DNA of 36,570 bases from positions 1 through 36,570 of the forward strand of contig CAZHEF010000027.1 in assembly GCA_964531645.1 (NCBI GenBank), written 5' to 3'. The stretch is from JBBIMS01 sp964531645 (GTDB lineage Bacteria > Acidobacteriota > Aminicenantia > JBFLYD01 > JBBIMS01). The notes beneath the pieces are model-generated. The model was not told where the DNA came from and did no database searches. It was given only the letters and a program-made list of their open reading frames with translations. Shown piece after piece: positions 1 to 7,872 of the stretch; position 1 is the first letter of the stretch, and every line of letters begins with the position of its first letter. Both the position numbers and the translations under genes were made by a program.

Positions 1-85
1 ATTATGGATTTATAAAGAAAGTTCTTAACCTGAAAATCTAATTTACGGAATTTCTTACGCTACTGATGGCTCTCATTTTAAAAAT

Positions 86-134
86 TTGACTTTCTTCTCT
101 CTTAAATTTATAAATTTTTCTTTAAGTCAGGAGG
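86..134 (+). promoter_or_regulatory. Promoter and ribosome-binding site of tldD
   Basis: A -35 box TTGACT lies at 86-91 and a -10 box TATAAA at 109-114, separated by exactly 17 bp. Transcription would start near 121. A strong Shine-Dalgarno AGGAGG at 129-134 sits 5 bases before the ATG at 140. The boxes were read directly from the sequence; activity is inferred. Bases 1-85 show no gene. Confidence 0.65.
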
Positions 135-139
135 TTTAG

Positions 140-1657
140 ATGGATTTTAAATTGGGAAGAAGAGGTTTTTTAAAAGGAAGTTTAAGTTTTGGAGCATTTA
201 TGGTAAGCTTTCCCCTTATGAAATTTATTCCATATGGAGAGCCTGAGTCTATTTCTGAAAACAATCCATTCCATCTGACCAAGAAAGAAATGGAAAAAAT
301 CCTGTCAATTGCTCTTAGCAGAGGTGGAGAATTTGCTGAGATTTACTTCGAATACACAATTTCAAACAATCTTTCCCTTGATGAGGAGAAGATTTCCTAT
401 GCTATTAGAGGTGTTGATTGTGGTGTGGGGATAAGAGTTGTAAATGGTGAGAGGACTGGATATGCATTTACTGATGAAATCGAATTTAAAAGCATCAAAG
501 AGTGTGCTGAAACAGCTTCATTAATCGCATCCGGGATTAGGGGAAAGCAAATGAAACTTAGAACTTACAAGCCACCATCCTACTATCTTGTTAAAATCTC
601 TCCTGAAAATGTGGCACCAAAGGAGAAGTCAGGACTTCTTTACAGAATTAATGAGTTGTCAAGAAAATTTGATAAAAGAATTACTCAAGTCAGTGCTTCT
701 TTTTCAGACATTTCAAAATTCATAATAATTGCTAACTCAGAGGGACTTTATGTGGAAGACAGGCAAACCCTTGCAAGACTCAGTGCTTCAGTAAATGCAA
801 TTGAAGGTGAGAAGAGAAGCTTGGGTTATGACTCAAAAAGTGGAACATTTGGATTTGAGCATTTTTCTGAAAAGGTGGCAGAGGAAATATCAAAAAATGC
901 CTCTGAAATGGCAATTAGACTATTACCTGCAGAGGATGCGCCAGCTGGAGAATTCCCTGTTGTAATTGAGAAAGGTTATGGAGGAATATTTTTCCACGAG
1001 GCAATTGGACATAGCCTTGAAGGAGATGGAATAAGGAAGAAAACATCTGTTTTCTGGGATAAGTTAGGAAAGCAGATTGCTTCGCCAGTAGTCAATCTTT
1101 GCGATGACGGCTCTTGGAAGGGTGGATGGGGAACTGTTAATGTTGACGATGAAGGAACTGAAGGGCAAAAAACAATTCTAATTGAGAAGGGGATATGTTC
1201 CAATTTCCTGCAGGACAAACTGAATGCTAAACTTATGAAAATGAAACCCACAGGAAATGGAAGAAGACAATCCTTCAGATTCTATCCAATCCCGAGAATG
1301 ACAAACACATACTTACTTCCAGGAGATTCCGAGCCAGAAGAAATAATAAAGTCTGTTGACAGAGGAGTATACATAGCAAAAATAGGTGGAGGGAATGTCC
1401 AGCCGACCACAGGTAGATTTGTATTTACAGTGACAGAAGGATACATGATTGAAGATGGTAAAATTACAAAACCTCTTAAAGGAATAATGTTGATGGGAAC
1501 AGGTCAGGAGGTTCTTATGAATATTTCAATGGTTGGGAATGACCTTCTTGTAATTGGTGGTGGGACATGTGGAAAGGATGGACAGTCAAAACCAGTTGGT
1601 TTCGGAAACCCCACAATAAAGGTATCGAAATTAACTGTGGGTGGAAGAAAAATTTAG
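140..1657 (+). CDS. tldD: TldD-type metalloprotease subunit with Tat signal
   Basis: This is the catalytic subunit of the TldD/TldE (PmbA) family, a heterodimeric zinc protease that trims unfolded peptides and matures some peptide products. At 505 residues it is slightly longer than usual for TldD, and the extra length is at the N-terminus. The family zinc motif HExxxH is intact at H286-E287-H291, inside a conserved block followed by a Gly-rich GDG. Residues 7-30 carry a twin-arginine motif (RRGFLKG) followed by a hydrophobic stretch, which is a typical Tat signal; the well-studied E. coli protein is cytosolic and lacks this. The start is fixed by AGGAGG at 129-134. The tldE gene follows after 9 bases and is surely co-transcribed. 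Family assignment is very secure; export is inferred from the signal. Confidence 0.95.
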   Translation: MDFKLGRRGFLKGSLSFGAFMVSFPLMKFIPYGEPESISENNPFHLTKKEMEKILSIALSRGGEFAEIYFEYTISNNLSLDEEKISYAIRGVDCGVGIRVVNGERTGYAFTDEIEFKSIKECAETASLIASGIRGKQMKLRTYKPPSYYLVKISPENVAPKEKSGLLYRINELSRKFDKRITQVSASFSDISKFIIIANSEGLYVEDRQTLARLSASVNAIEGEKRSLGYDSKSGTFGFEHFSEKVAEEISKNASEMAIRLLPAEDAPAGEFPVVIEKGYGGIFFHEAIGHSLEGDGIRKKTSVFWDKLGKQIASPVVNLCDDGSWKGGWGTVNVDDEGTEGQKTILIEKGICSNFLQDKLNAKLMKMKPTGNGRRQSFRFYPIPRMTNTYLLPGDSEPEEIIKSVDRGVYIAKIGGGNVQPTTGRFVFTVTEGYMIEDGKITKPLKGIMLMGTGQEVLMNISMVGNDLLVIGGGTCGKDGQSKPVGFGNPTIKVSKLTVGGRKI

Positions 1658-1666
1658 GAGTAAAAA

Positions 1667-3010
1667 ATGAAAATTGAAAATCTTGGAGAAGATATTTTAA
1701 AAAAGGCAAAGGGTTTAGGGGCTGAAGAGGTTGAAGTTTACATTGAAAGGGTTAAAAGGTTTGAAGTAAATGTTAGAAAGGGAGAAATAGAAGTTCTGAG
1801 GCAATCTATTCAGAAAGGTCTGGGGTTAAGGATTTTCAATGGAAAATGTCTTGGATTTTCTTACACATCAGACCTTTCCTCTGAAGCAATTGAAGAGACG
1901 ATAAAACAGGCAATAGCCCTTACAAAAATTACAGAATCAAAGCCATGGAATGGACTTCCCGATTTTGAAGAGGGAACCCCTCCCGAGCTCTATTTATATG
2001 ACAACAAATATTCAACTATTCCCAATGATGAGAAAATTTCAATAGCAAGAAAAGTTGAAGATATTGCAATGAAACTTGATAAAAGAATAACAAATTCTGA
2101 AGGAGGATTTTTCGATGATTCGGAGAGGGAAATTGGAATTTTCAACTCAAAAGGAGTTTCCCGAACATTTAAGAGTACCCAATTCTCTTTTGGAGTGTAT
2201 GTAATTGCTGGTGAGGGTGAAAATATGCAGGGTGGTAGCTGGTCATCTTCCAAAAGATTTTTTGATGAACTTGAGAAAATAGAAGATGTTGCAAAGGAAG
2301 CTGTAAAAAGAGCAGTTGAAAAGCTTGGCCCTAAACCAGTTCCAACAAAAAAAGTTCCTGTTATTTTTGAAAGATACTCAGCACAAATGTTCTGGCTTGG
2401 AATTTTGATTGCCCTGAATGGTGATTCAGCTTTTAGAAAAACAACATTTATGAGTGATTATTTGAATTCTCAGATTGCATCTCCCCTTATAACAATCGTT
2501 GATAATCCAACAATACCGCGATATATTGGCTCTACCGCAGTTGATGGAGAAGGGAAAATAACAAAGATAAACAAAATTGTAGAAAATGGAATTCTAAAAA
2601 TGTTCTTCTATGATTCAATTACTACTCGAAAAGCGGGAGTGAAAGTGAATACAATAGCGAGGAGAGGTGGATACAGCTCTCTTCCTTCAGCAGGTTATCT
2701 CAACATAATAATTGAGAATGGAAATACTGATTTTGAAAAACTCATTGATGTAAAGGAAGGTTTCCTATGCAAAGGTCTGAGAGGCTTTGGAACCGATGCC
2801 ACCACAGGGAACTTCTCCGTTGGAGCAAGTGGTTTCTGGATTGAAAATGGCACAATTGTATTCCCTGTGGACGGTATAACCCTTGGTGGCTCTGCCCTTG
2901 AAATTTTGAAAAATATCGATGCTCTGGGAAACGATTTAGACATGAGAGGAATAATAAACAGCCCATCATTTAGAGTTTCAGAAATGACAGTTGGAGGGAG
3001 GAGGACTTAA
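1667..3010 (+). CDS. tldE: TldE/PmbA-type protease partner subunit
   Basis: This is the non-catalytic partner of TldD, 447 residues, the usual length for PmbA/TldE. It has the same overall architecture (N-terminal PmbA/TldA domain, central and C-terminal TldD-like domains, ending in a shared 'VGGRR' type tail also seen in the upstream gene) but no HExxxH motif, as expected for the subunit that does not bind zinc. It begins with an ordinary charged N-terminus and no Tat or Sec signal, unlike its partner. The ATG follows the tldD stop by 9 bases with AGGAG just upstream, so the two genes form an operon. Function as a heterodimer with TldD is family knowledge; whether it leaves the cytoplasm is unknown. 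Confidence 0.93.
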   Translation: MKIENLGEDILKKAKGLGAEEVEVYIERVKRFEVNVRKGEIEVLRQSIQKGLGLRIFNGKCLGFSYTSDLSSEAIEETIKQAIALTKITESKPWNGLPDFEEGTPPELYLYDNKYSTIPNDEKISIARKVEDIAMKLDKRITNSEGGFFDDSEREIGIFNSKGVSRTFKSTQFSFGVYVIAGEGENMQGGSWSSSKRFFDELEKIEDVAKEAVKRAVEKLGPKPVPTKKVPVIFERYSAQMFWLGILIALNGDSAFRKTTFMSDYLNSQIASPLITIVDNPTIPRYIGSTAVDGEGKITKINKIVENGILKMFFYDSITTRKAGVKVNTIARRGGYSSLPSAGYLNIIIENGNTDFEKLIDVKEGFLCKGLRGFGTDATTGNFSVGASGFWIENGTIVFPVDGITLGGSALEILKNIDALGNDLDMRGIINSPSFRVSEMTVGGRRT

Positions 3011-3191
3011 GAAAACTTGGGAGCGCAAAGAAAAGTTGGACTAAGAATTAGACATTTAATTGGCTAAAGAACAAGAGGGACTTCTTTTATCTTCCATCCT
3101 CTAAAAAGAACATTCTGCCAAAAAATTTCTGTGAAATTTGTGTTAGATTACTATGCAGGTTTTGTTTTTGAATCTTTCTTTTACGAGATCT

Positions 3192-3415
3192 TCAATCCTT
3201 TCCCTCTATCAGGACATAGACAAGTTTTTCTTCCCTTTGTCCTGGCTGGATGCATATCTTTCTCCAAGACGAGCAACCCAAATTTCTGATTTATCGTAAG
3301 ATTCGTGAACGTGTCCGTGAAGGGTTAAAAGGGGTTATTTCTCTTTTATAAAATTGTAGACTGCCTTTGAGCCAAACTCTCCTCCTTGCCTGCGTCTGCC
3401 AAGACCAAGGTCGGT
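3192..3415 (-). pseudogene. Remnant of a calcineurin-like metallophosphoesterase (C-terminal part)
   Basis: On the minus strand one frame from 3415 reads a protein-like stretch containing GSKAVYNFIKEK, then a TAA stop at 3335-3337, then PLLTLHGHVHES and SEIWVARLGERYASSQD. The GHVHE motif (3302-3316) with its 'LTLHG' lead-in is the last metal-binding motif of calcineurin-like phosphoesterases. After a further frameshift near 3230 the tail LVYVLIEGKD and a TGA (ending at 3192) follow. The in-frame stop probably replaced a Gln codon (CAA to TAA). The N-terminal half with the D-x-H, GD and GNHD motifs is absent. The rest of 3011-3435 shows nothing else recognisable. It is a dead fragment, unrelated in position to the intact phosphoesterase at 5881. 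Confidence 0.7.
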
Positions 3416-3435
3416 TTACAAAAATTATTTTCATC

Positions 3436-4284
3436 TTATCTAACCTTCTGATAAGATGGCGGGATTTCTTCTCCCTTTCTAATCCTATCAAGATAGGAGC
3501 CTTCTTTTATCATTTCAGGAGGAAATGGAGAAAGAGGGAGTGGAGGCAATTCTATTCCCATTTCTTTTAATTTTTCAATTCCAGCTCTTACAATCATTGC
3601 TGAGAGGGCAACAGACCTTCCTAGATTTCTTACCGCTCTGAGGGAATAAATCGATGATATTGGAGGTTTCTCTCTTGAGAATTCCCTTAAAACTGCTTTT
3701 CCTGAGAGGGGTTCTATTGCTGAGGATGTATCTGCAAGACCTCCGAAAAATGAGGATTGAGGAGGAGGGTCGGCAGGAGAAGGAGTAGCTGAGACTGTGA
3801 AGCTGTGGGAAAGGGATGATGCAAATCTCCATATTGTGAAAAGGGTTGATTCCTGTCCTCCTCTTTTTTCAAAGGCAACAACTATCCCTCCAATCACCTT
3901 GAAGGAAATTGCTCCTGAAAGTTTTGAAGAGGCGTAATGACAGAATGGTGCTCCCCTTTCCATCAATGCTTTAAGTTTTGCAGGAACATCCATTGAGTAA
4001 ACAGGCGAGCCGATTATTATTCCGTCTGCATCATTAATTTTTTTATAAACCATTGGAACATCATCTTTGAATTTAAAACATAAATTGTCCCAATCTGCTC
4101 CTTTACTGAATCCGTAACATTCGTAACAACCCTTACATGGAGTAATTCTCAGGGAAGCTATCTCTATAAATTCTGTCTCTACATTTCCCATCTGGGAGGC
4201 AGATTGAAGTGCCTCCTTTACAAGGGTTTCTGTATTACTTTCTTCCCTCGGACTTCCTGAAATACCAAGAATTTTTACCTTCAT
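3436..4284 (-). CDS. Iron-sulfur flavoprotein / NADPH-dependent FMN reductase family
   Basis: A 282-residue flavodoxin-fold protein. The N-terminal phosphate-binding loop GSPREESNT (10-18) and the GSPVY segment (92-96) bind FMN in this family. Cysteines C50, C53 and C56 form the compact CxxCxxC cluster characteristic of Isf-type iron-sulfur flavoproteins; a fourth candidate ligand, C69, is further away than the 5-7 residue gap usual in archaeal Isf. The expected role is electron transfer or FMN-dependent reduction in the cytoplasm; substrate unknown. The C-terminal third (about 165-282) is longer than in minimal family members. The start is supported by a GGAGG just upstream on the minus strand. 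The gene stands alone between divergent neighbours. Confidence 0.8.
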   Translation of the reverse strand: MKVKILGISGSPREESNTETLVKEALQSASQMGNVETEFIEIASLRITPCKGCYECYGFSKGADWDNLCFKFKDDVPMVYKKINDADGIIIGSPVYSMDVPAKLKALMERGAPFCHYASSKLSGAISFKVIGGIVVAFEKRGGQESTLFTIWRFASSLSHSFTVSATPSPADPPPQSSFFGGLADTSSAIEPLSGKAVLREFSREKPPISSIYSLRAVRNLGRSVALSAMIVRAGIEKLKEMGIELPPLPLSPFPPEMIKEGSYLDRIRKGEEIPPSYQKVR

Positions 4285-4313
4285 TCATTTCCTCCAAATT
4301 CAAGTTTAATCTA

Positions 4314-4342
4314 AAAATAACTTTTTATGATTTTATTTTCAA
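4314..4342 (-). promoter_or_regulatory. Candidate promoter of the flavoprotein gene
   Basis: Read on the minus strand, TTGAAA (4342-4337) and TATTTT (4319-4314) are separated by 17 bp, about 30 bases before the start codon. The region is AT-rich, so chance similarity is possible. Confidence 0.4.
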
Positions 4343-4442
4343 ATAGAAGAGCTTGAAAGATAGAATGTTCTCACAATTAGCCAGAAAGGCTACTATTTGA
4401 AATTAAATTAAATTCTGGAAAAATAATTAAAGGAGGTGCTCT

Positions 4443-4814
4443 TTGAGTATAATAGGTAATATTTTATGGATAATACTTGGAGGTGGAATATTCATATTTC
4501 TTGAGTATCTGATCGGTGGTTTTCTTTTATGTCTTACTATAGTAGGAATTCCCTTCGGTTATCAATGTTTTAAAATTGCTATTCTTGGACTAATCCCCTT
4601 CGGGAAAAAGGTGGTGAACAAGGAATCTTCAACAGGCTGTCTACCAACTTTAATGAATATAATCTGGATTATTATCGGTGGTGTCTGGATTTCCATCAGC
4701 CACCTTATCTTTGCAATTTTATGCGTCATAACAATTATTGGAATCCCCTTTGCAACCCAGCACTTAAAACTTGCCACCTTAGCCCTAACTCCATTTGGAA
4801 AAGAAATTATATAA
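4443..4814 (+). CDS. YccF domain membrane protein
   Basis: A 123-residue integral membrane protein made of two similar halves, each a hydrophobic segment followed by the family motif GIPFG or GIPFA and a 'K-x-A-x-L-x-L-x-PFGK' tail (about residues 35-55 and 98-121). This internal repeat and length match the YccF (DUF307) inner-membrane family, whose biochemical role is not established. The start is a TTG; it is chosen because AAGGAGG lies at the right distance just upstream (about 4430-4436). It is separated from the flavoprotein gene by a divergent intergenic region and from the next gene by 60 bases that contain that gene's own promoter, so it is probably monocistronic. Confidence 0.85.
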   Translation: MSIIGNILWIILGGGIFIFLEYLIGGFLLCLTIVGIPFGYQCFKIAILGLIPFGKKVVNKESSTGCLPTLMNIIWIIIGGVWISISHLIFAILCVITIIGIPFATQHLKLATLALTPFGKEII

Positions 4815-4837
4815 CCAATTCTCAAATTACATTTTAT

Positions 4838-4866
4838 TTGAACAATTTTTTATTTTAATCTATATT
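4838..4866 (+). promoter_or_regulatory. Promoter of the amidohydrolase operon, with leaderless start geometry
   Basis: TTGAAC at 4838-4843 and TATATT at 4861-4866 are spaced by 17 bp. Only 8 bases separate the -10 box from the ATG at 4875, and no Shine-Dalgarno is present. Transcription would begin at or within two bases of the start codon. Confidence 0.55.
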
Positions 4867-4874
4867 ATAGACAA

Positions 4875-5888
4875 ATGAGTGAAAAAGTTATCGATATTCA
4901 CATCCACATTGGTGGTCCGGGAGATGAGCCTTTGTCAGGTTGCTACTTCTCGGAAAAATTCGTCTGGAGTCCTGCGTTCCTTGCCATGCTTATTGTAACA
5001 AATTCCCTCTTCAAAAAAGTCACAACAAAATCTGTAAGAGAAAAAATCATTAGAGAGATCAACTCTTCAAAAAGAATCGATAAAGGTGTTCTCCTCGCCC
5101 TTGACATGGCTCACAATGAAAATGGAGACCCCCTTCCTAATCTCACGCATCTCTATACTCCAAATAATTACATAATTTACCTTGTCAAGAAGAATCCAAA
5201 GCTCCTTTTCGGAGCATCTATCCATCCATACAGGAAAGACTCAATAGATGAGCTTGAAAGATGCTTAGAAGAAGGCGCTGTTCTCTGCAAATGGATTCCA
5301 TCATCTCAGCTAATAGACCCTTCCCACGAAAATTGTATCCCTTTCTATAGAAAACTTTCTGAAAGGAATCTCCCTCTTCTCTGCCATACAGGTCCTGAAC
5401 ATGCGGTTCCCACATCCATTCCTGAGTTTTCAAAATATGACAATCCAGTTTATTTGAGAAGAGCCCTTGAGGTGGGGGTTACTGTTATTTCAGCCCATTG
5501 CTCAACACCTTATTTTGGAAGTCTTGATCTCGACTATTTTGATGAATTCCTTTCCTTAATGAAAGAGTCAGAGAAAAGGGGATGGAAATTCTTTGGAGAT
5601 CTCTCTGCCCTTGCAACTCCTTTCAGAATTACTTATGTTAAAAGAATAAAGGAGAAGTCTCCAGAAGATAAACTTTTATTTGGCTCAGACTATCCAATTC
5701 CCATTTCTGATCTCTCTTTCAGCAAAAACAGGAGAGATATTTTGACCATTATCAAATTAATGCTCAGAATAAGATTCAACAATTCCCTTGATGATAAATA
5801 CTATCATATTTTAAGGAATGAAATAGGTTTTGCCCCATTGGTTTTTACAAATTTTAATAAATTGATGGAGGGGATAAAGCGTGACTGA
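4875..5888 (+). CDS. Amidohydrolase-2 family metal-dependent hydrolase
   Basis: A 337-residue TIM-barrel hydrolase of the amidohydrolase-related family (amidohydrolase 2, related to ACMS decarboxylase and similar C-C/C-N bond enzymes). Visible signatures are the N-terminal metal-binding HxH (H9, H11), a barrel histidine H171 in CHTGPEH, H208 in SAHCS, and the C-terminal GSDYP with D272, which together would form the metal centre. The exact substrate cannot be read from the sequence. There is no signal peptide, so it is probably cytoplasmic. The ATG lacks a Shine-Dalgarno and sits 8 bases after a good -10 box. Its 3' end overlaps the following phosphoesterase gene by 8 bases, indicating translational coupling. 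Confidence 0.82.
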   Translation: MSEKVIDIHIHIGGPGDEPLSGCYFSEKFVWSPAFLAMLIVTNSLFKKVTTKSVREKIIREINSSKRIDKGVLLALDMAHNENGDPLPNLTHLYTPNNYIIYLVKKNPKLLFGASIHPYRKDSIDELERCLEEGAVLCKWIPSSQLIDPSHENCIPFYRKLSERNLPLLCHTGPEHAVPTSIPEFSKYDNPVYLRRALEVGVTVISAHCSTPYFGSLDLDYFDEFLSLMKESEKRGWKFFGDLSALATPFRITYVKRIKEKSPEDKLLFGSDYPIPISDLSFSKNRRDILTIIKLMLRIRFNNSLDDKYYHILRNEIGFAPLVFTNFNKLMEGIKRD

Positions 5889-6882
5889 AAGGGCTCTTGA
5901 TAAAGCTCTCCGGAAGGCAAAAAGAATTGGGGTGGATCTAAAAAAGGAGAAATTAATTATAGTATCTGACCAGCATATCGGTGATGGAAAGAGGGGAAGT
6001 GATGATTTTCAGATTAACCGCTCCGTTTATCTCAAAGTCCTTGACCACTATCTCGAAAATGGCTTTTTTCTAATATCAGTGGGTGATACCGAAGAACTCT
6101 GGGAATGTGATTTTGATAAAATTTTCGATTTAAATAAGGAAATTTACGATATGGAAAGAAGATTTTTCCTTGAAGGAAGATTGATAAGAATTTTCGGAAA
6201 TCATGACCGTTTCTGGAATATCAAATCCTTCAGAGAAAAGAATTCAATTTTTAGTGATATGGAGATACCGGAAGCAATTCTAATAAACGACAAGATATTC
6301 ATTACCCATGGGCATCAGGGAGAAATTGAATCTGACATCCTTTGGCCCCTGAGTAGATGGATTGTTCGAAACATATGGAAACCATTTCAAAGGTTAACAG
6401 GTATTCCATCCACCTCTCCCTCTCAAAACTGGAAGGTAAGAGACAAAAGGGAAGAGTTTTATTATAGTTGGGCAAAGAAAAGAAAAATCCTTTTTATTGC
6501 AGGGCATACCCACAGGGCAATGTTTGAGTCTCTCTCAAAAATAGACAGGTTGAGGATGAAAATAGAGGAGCTTGAAAAATCTCTTGAAGGACTTGCAGAG
6601 GAGAGAAGAACATTCGTGAGGGAGGAAATTGAAAAGATTAATGAGGAAATTGAAAAATCTCTTCTTGAAAACCGTGATGGAAAGCTGGAAAAAAGGCTGG
6701 AAAAGGAAATTCCCGTTCCATGTTATTTTAATTCAGGCTGTTGCATTTATCCCAATGGAATGACTGGAATTGAAATCGAAGAGGGGATTATAAGGCTTGT
6801 AAAGTGGGAGAGGGAAGATGGAGTTATAAGAAAAATCTTAGAAGAGGAAGTCATCGATAAGATTCTTTCAAAGATTGAATAG
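5881..6882 (+). CDS. Calcineurin-like metallophosphoesterase with coiled-coil insert
   Basis: A 333-residue dinuclear-metal phosphoesterase. The motifs run in order: SDQHIG (D30, H32), VGDTEELWE (G68-D69, with E72 where many relatives have Asp), GNHD (106-109), THGHQGE and GHTHRA. Similarity in layout to UDP-2,3-diacylglucosamine hydrolases exists, but substrate assignment is not justified. Between the GHTH motif and the C-terminal 'NSGCCIYP' strand lies an inserted, highly charged Lys/Glu helix region (about residues 217-278) with heptad character, probably a coiled coil. Start is GTG at 5881, inside the end of the amidohydrolase gene; the coupling suggests the two enzymes act together. Confidence 0.85.
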   Translation: MTERALDKALRKAKRIGVDLKKEKLIIVSDQHIGDGKRGSDDFQINRSVYLKVLDHYLENGFFLISVGDTEELWECDFDKIFDLNKEIYDMERRFFLEGRLIRIFGNHDRFWNIKSFREKNSIFSDMEIPEAILINDKIFITHGHQGEIESDILWPLSRWIVRNIWKPFQRLTGIPSTSPSQNWKVRDKREEFYYSWAKKRKILFIAGHTHRAMFESLSKIDRLRMKIEELEKSLEGLAEERRTFVREEIEKINEEIEKSLLENRDGKLEKRLEKEIPVPCYFNSGCCIYPNGMTGIEIEEGIIRLVKWEREDGVIRKILEEEVIDKILSKIE

Positions 6883-6976
6883 AAACATAGATTAAAAATT
6901 GATTAAACAATTTTAATTTTCCTCTTTAAAAATTCTGAAAAATTTGTTTTTAATCTTTGAAAAAAGGGATGGGGCT

Positions 6977-7667
6977 ATGCTGAGATGTTTCACAATTATT
7001 TTTGCTGTTCTATTTCACGCAGTAATTATCGGCTCTCTTGTAATCATCTCCCTCACAGGTAAACAGGAGTCCCCTCCATTGATAAAGGTTGTAACTTTGC
7101 CAGTAATAGTTCTACCTCCAGCTCCACCAGCTGGTCAGCCTCTAGGTGGAGATTCAAAAGGATCTAAAAAAATGGGACTAAAAAGGACAACATTGGATTT
7201 ATTGCTCCCATACCTGAAACAATTGTAGAGGGAGATACCTCTGAATTTGAGAATGGAGGAGGAATTGGTCCTGGCGTTCCTTGGGGATCTCCTGAAGGTT
7301 CTCCTGAAGGGTTGCCGTGGGGGATTCCCTATGGTTCAATACCGCGTCCTGAATTTAAGAAAATGGAGCCTCCCAAGGATTTGAAACCCGTTTTTGTCAA
7401 CAAACCACCAAAACTTATCAAAAAGGTTGAGCCTCTCTATTCGGAAATCGCAATTAAATCCCATATTCAAGGAAAAGTCGTTCTCGAAGCAACCACTGAT
7501 ATAAATGGCATAGTGCGGGTATAAAAGTTATAATGTCTGACCATCCTCTTCTTGAAAAATCAACTATTGACGCTGTAAAACAATGGGTTTACGAACCTTA
7601 TCTTGTGAACGGAAAGCCGAGACCTGTTGTATTCATTGTAACAATTAAGTTCATGCTCCAGAGATAA
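6977..7667 (+). pseudogene. TonB-type energy transducer, interrupted by two frameshifts
   Basis: Three successive frames give a protein with TonB layout. Residues 1-25 form one transmembrane helix after a short cytoplasmic tip; then comes a Pro-rich stretch (LPPAPPAG), a Gly/Pro-rich linker (FIAPIPETIVEG, then GIGPGVPWGSPEGSPEG), and the C-terminal TonB domain (PPKLIKKVEPLYSEIAIKS, VVLEATTDINGIVRV, then after a frame change PLLEKSTIDAVKQWVYEPY and a VVFIVTIKF strand). The first frame change is at the A-run 7166-7172 (one A short), the second near 7519-7523 (one base short). The ATG at 6977 is preferred over an upstream in-frame TTG at 6944. The gene is either genuinely broken or mis-sequenced; its domain order is otherwise complete. 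It would energise receptors such as the one at 18931. Confidence 0.75.
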
Positions 7668-7796
7668 GAAAGTTTAGATTTTTTAAGCTGTACTGCCTGT
7701 AAAATCGAAAAGAAAACCTTATTTTCATTGTGTTTTTGACTCTTTATCGCATGTCTTACTTTTCTCTTGAACAATTATGGAAATTCTCCGTAAAAT

Positions 7797-7825
7797 TTGA
7801 CTTTCTTTTTAATCTGTAATAATTT
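7797..7825 (+). promoter_or_regulatory. Weak candidate promoter before the porin gene
   Basis: TTGACT at 7797-7802 is followed after 17 bp by TAATTT at 7820-7825. The -35 region shares the 13-base stretch AAATTTGACTTTC with the tldD promoter. The -10 match is poor. The remainder of 7668-7872 shows nothing recognisable. Confidence 0.3.
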
Positions 7826-7872
7826 ATTATTTACAGGTTTCGGATGATTAAACAGTTTCGTCAAATTAAAAA

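Noticed and set aside
40..55. A 16-base string AATTTACGGAATTTCT that occurs on the minus strand near 36519-36534
   Set aside because: One such match is roughly expected by chance in 36 kb of AT-rich DNA, and no larger repeat surrounds it.
4820..4850. AT-rich inverted repeat TCAAAT/ATTTGA followed by a T-rich run after the YccF gene
   Set aside because: The stem contains one G-C pair per arm, and it overlaps the -35 box of the following promoter; too weak to call a terminator.
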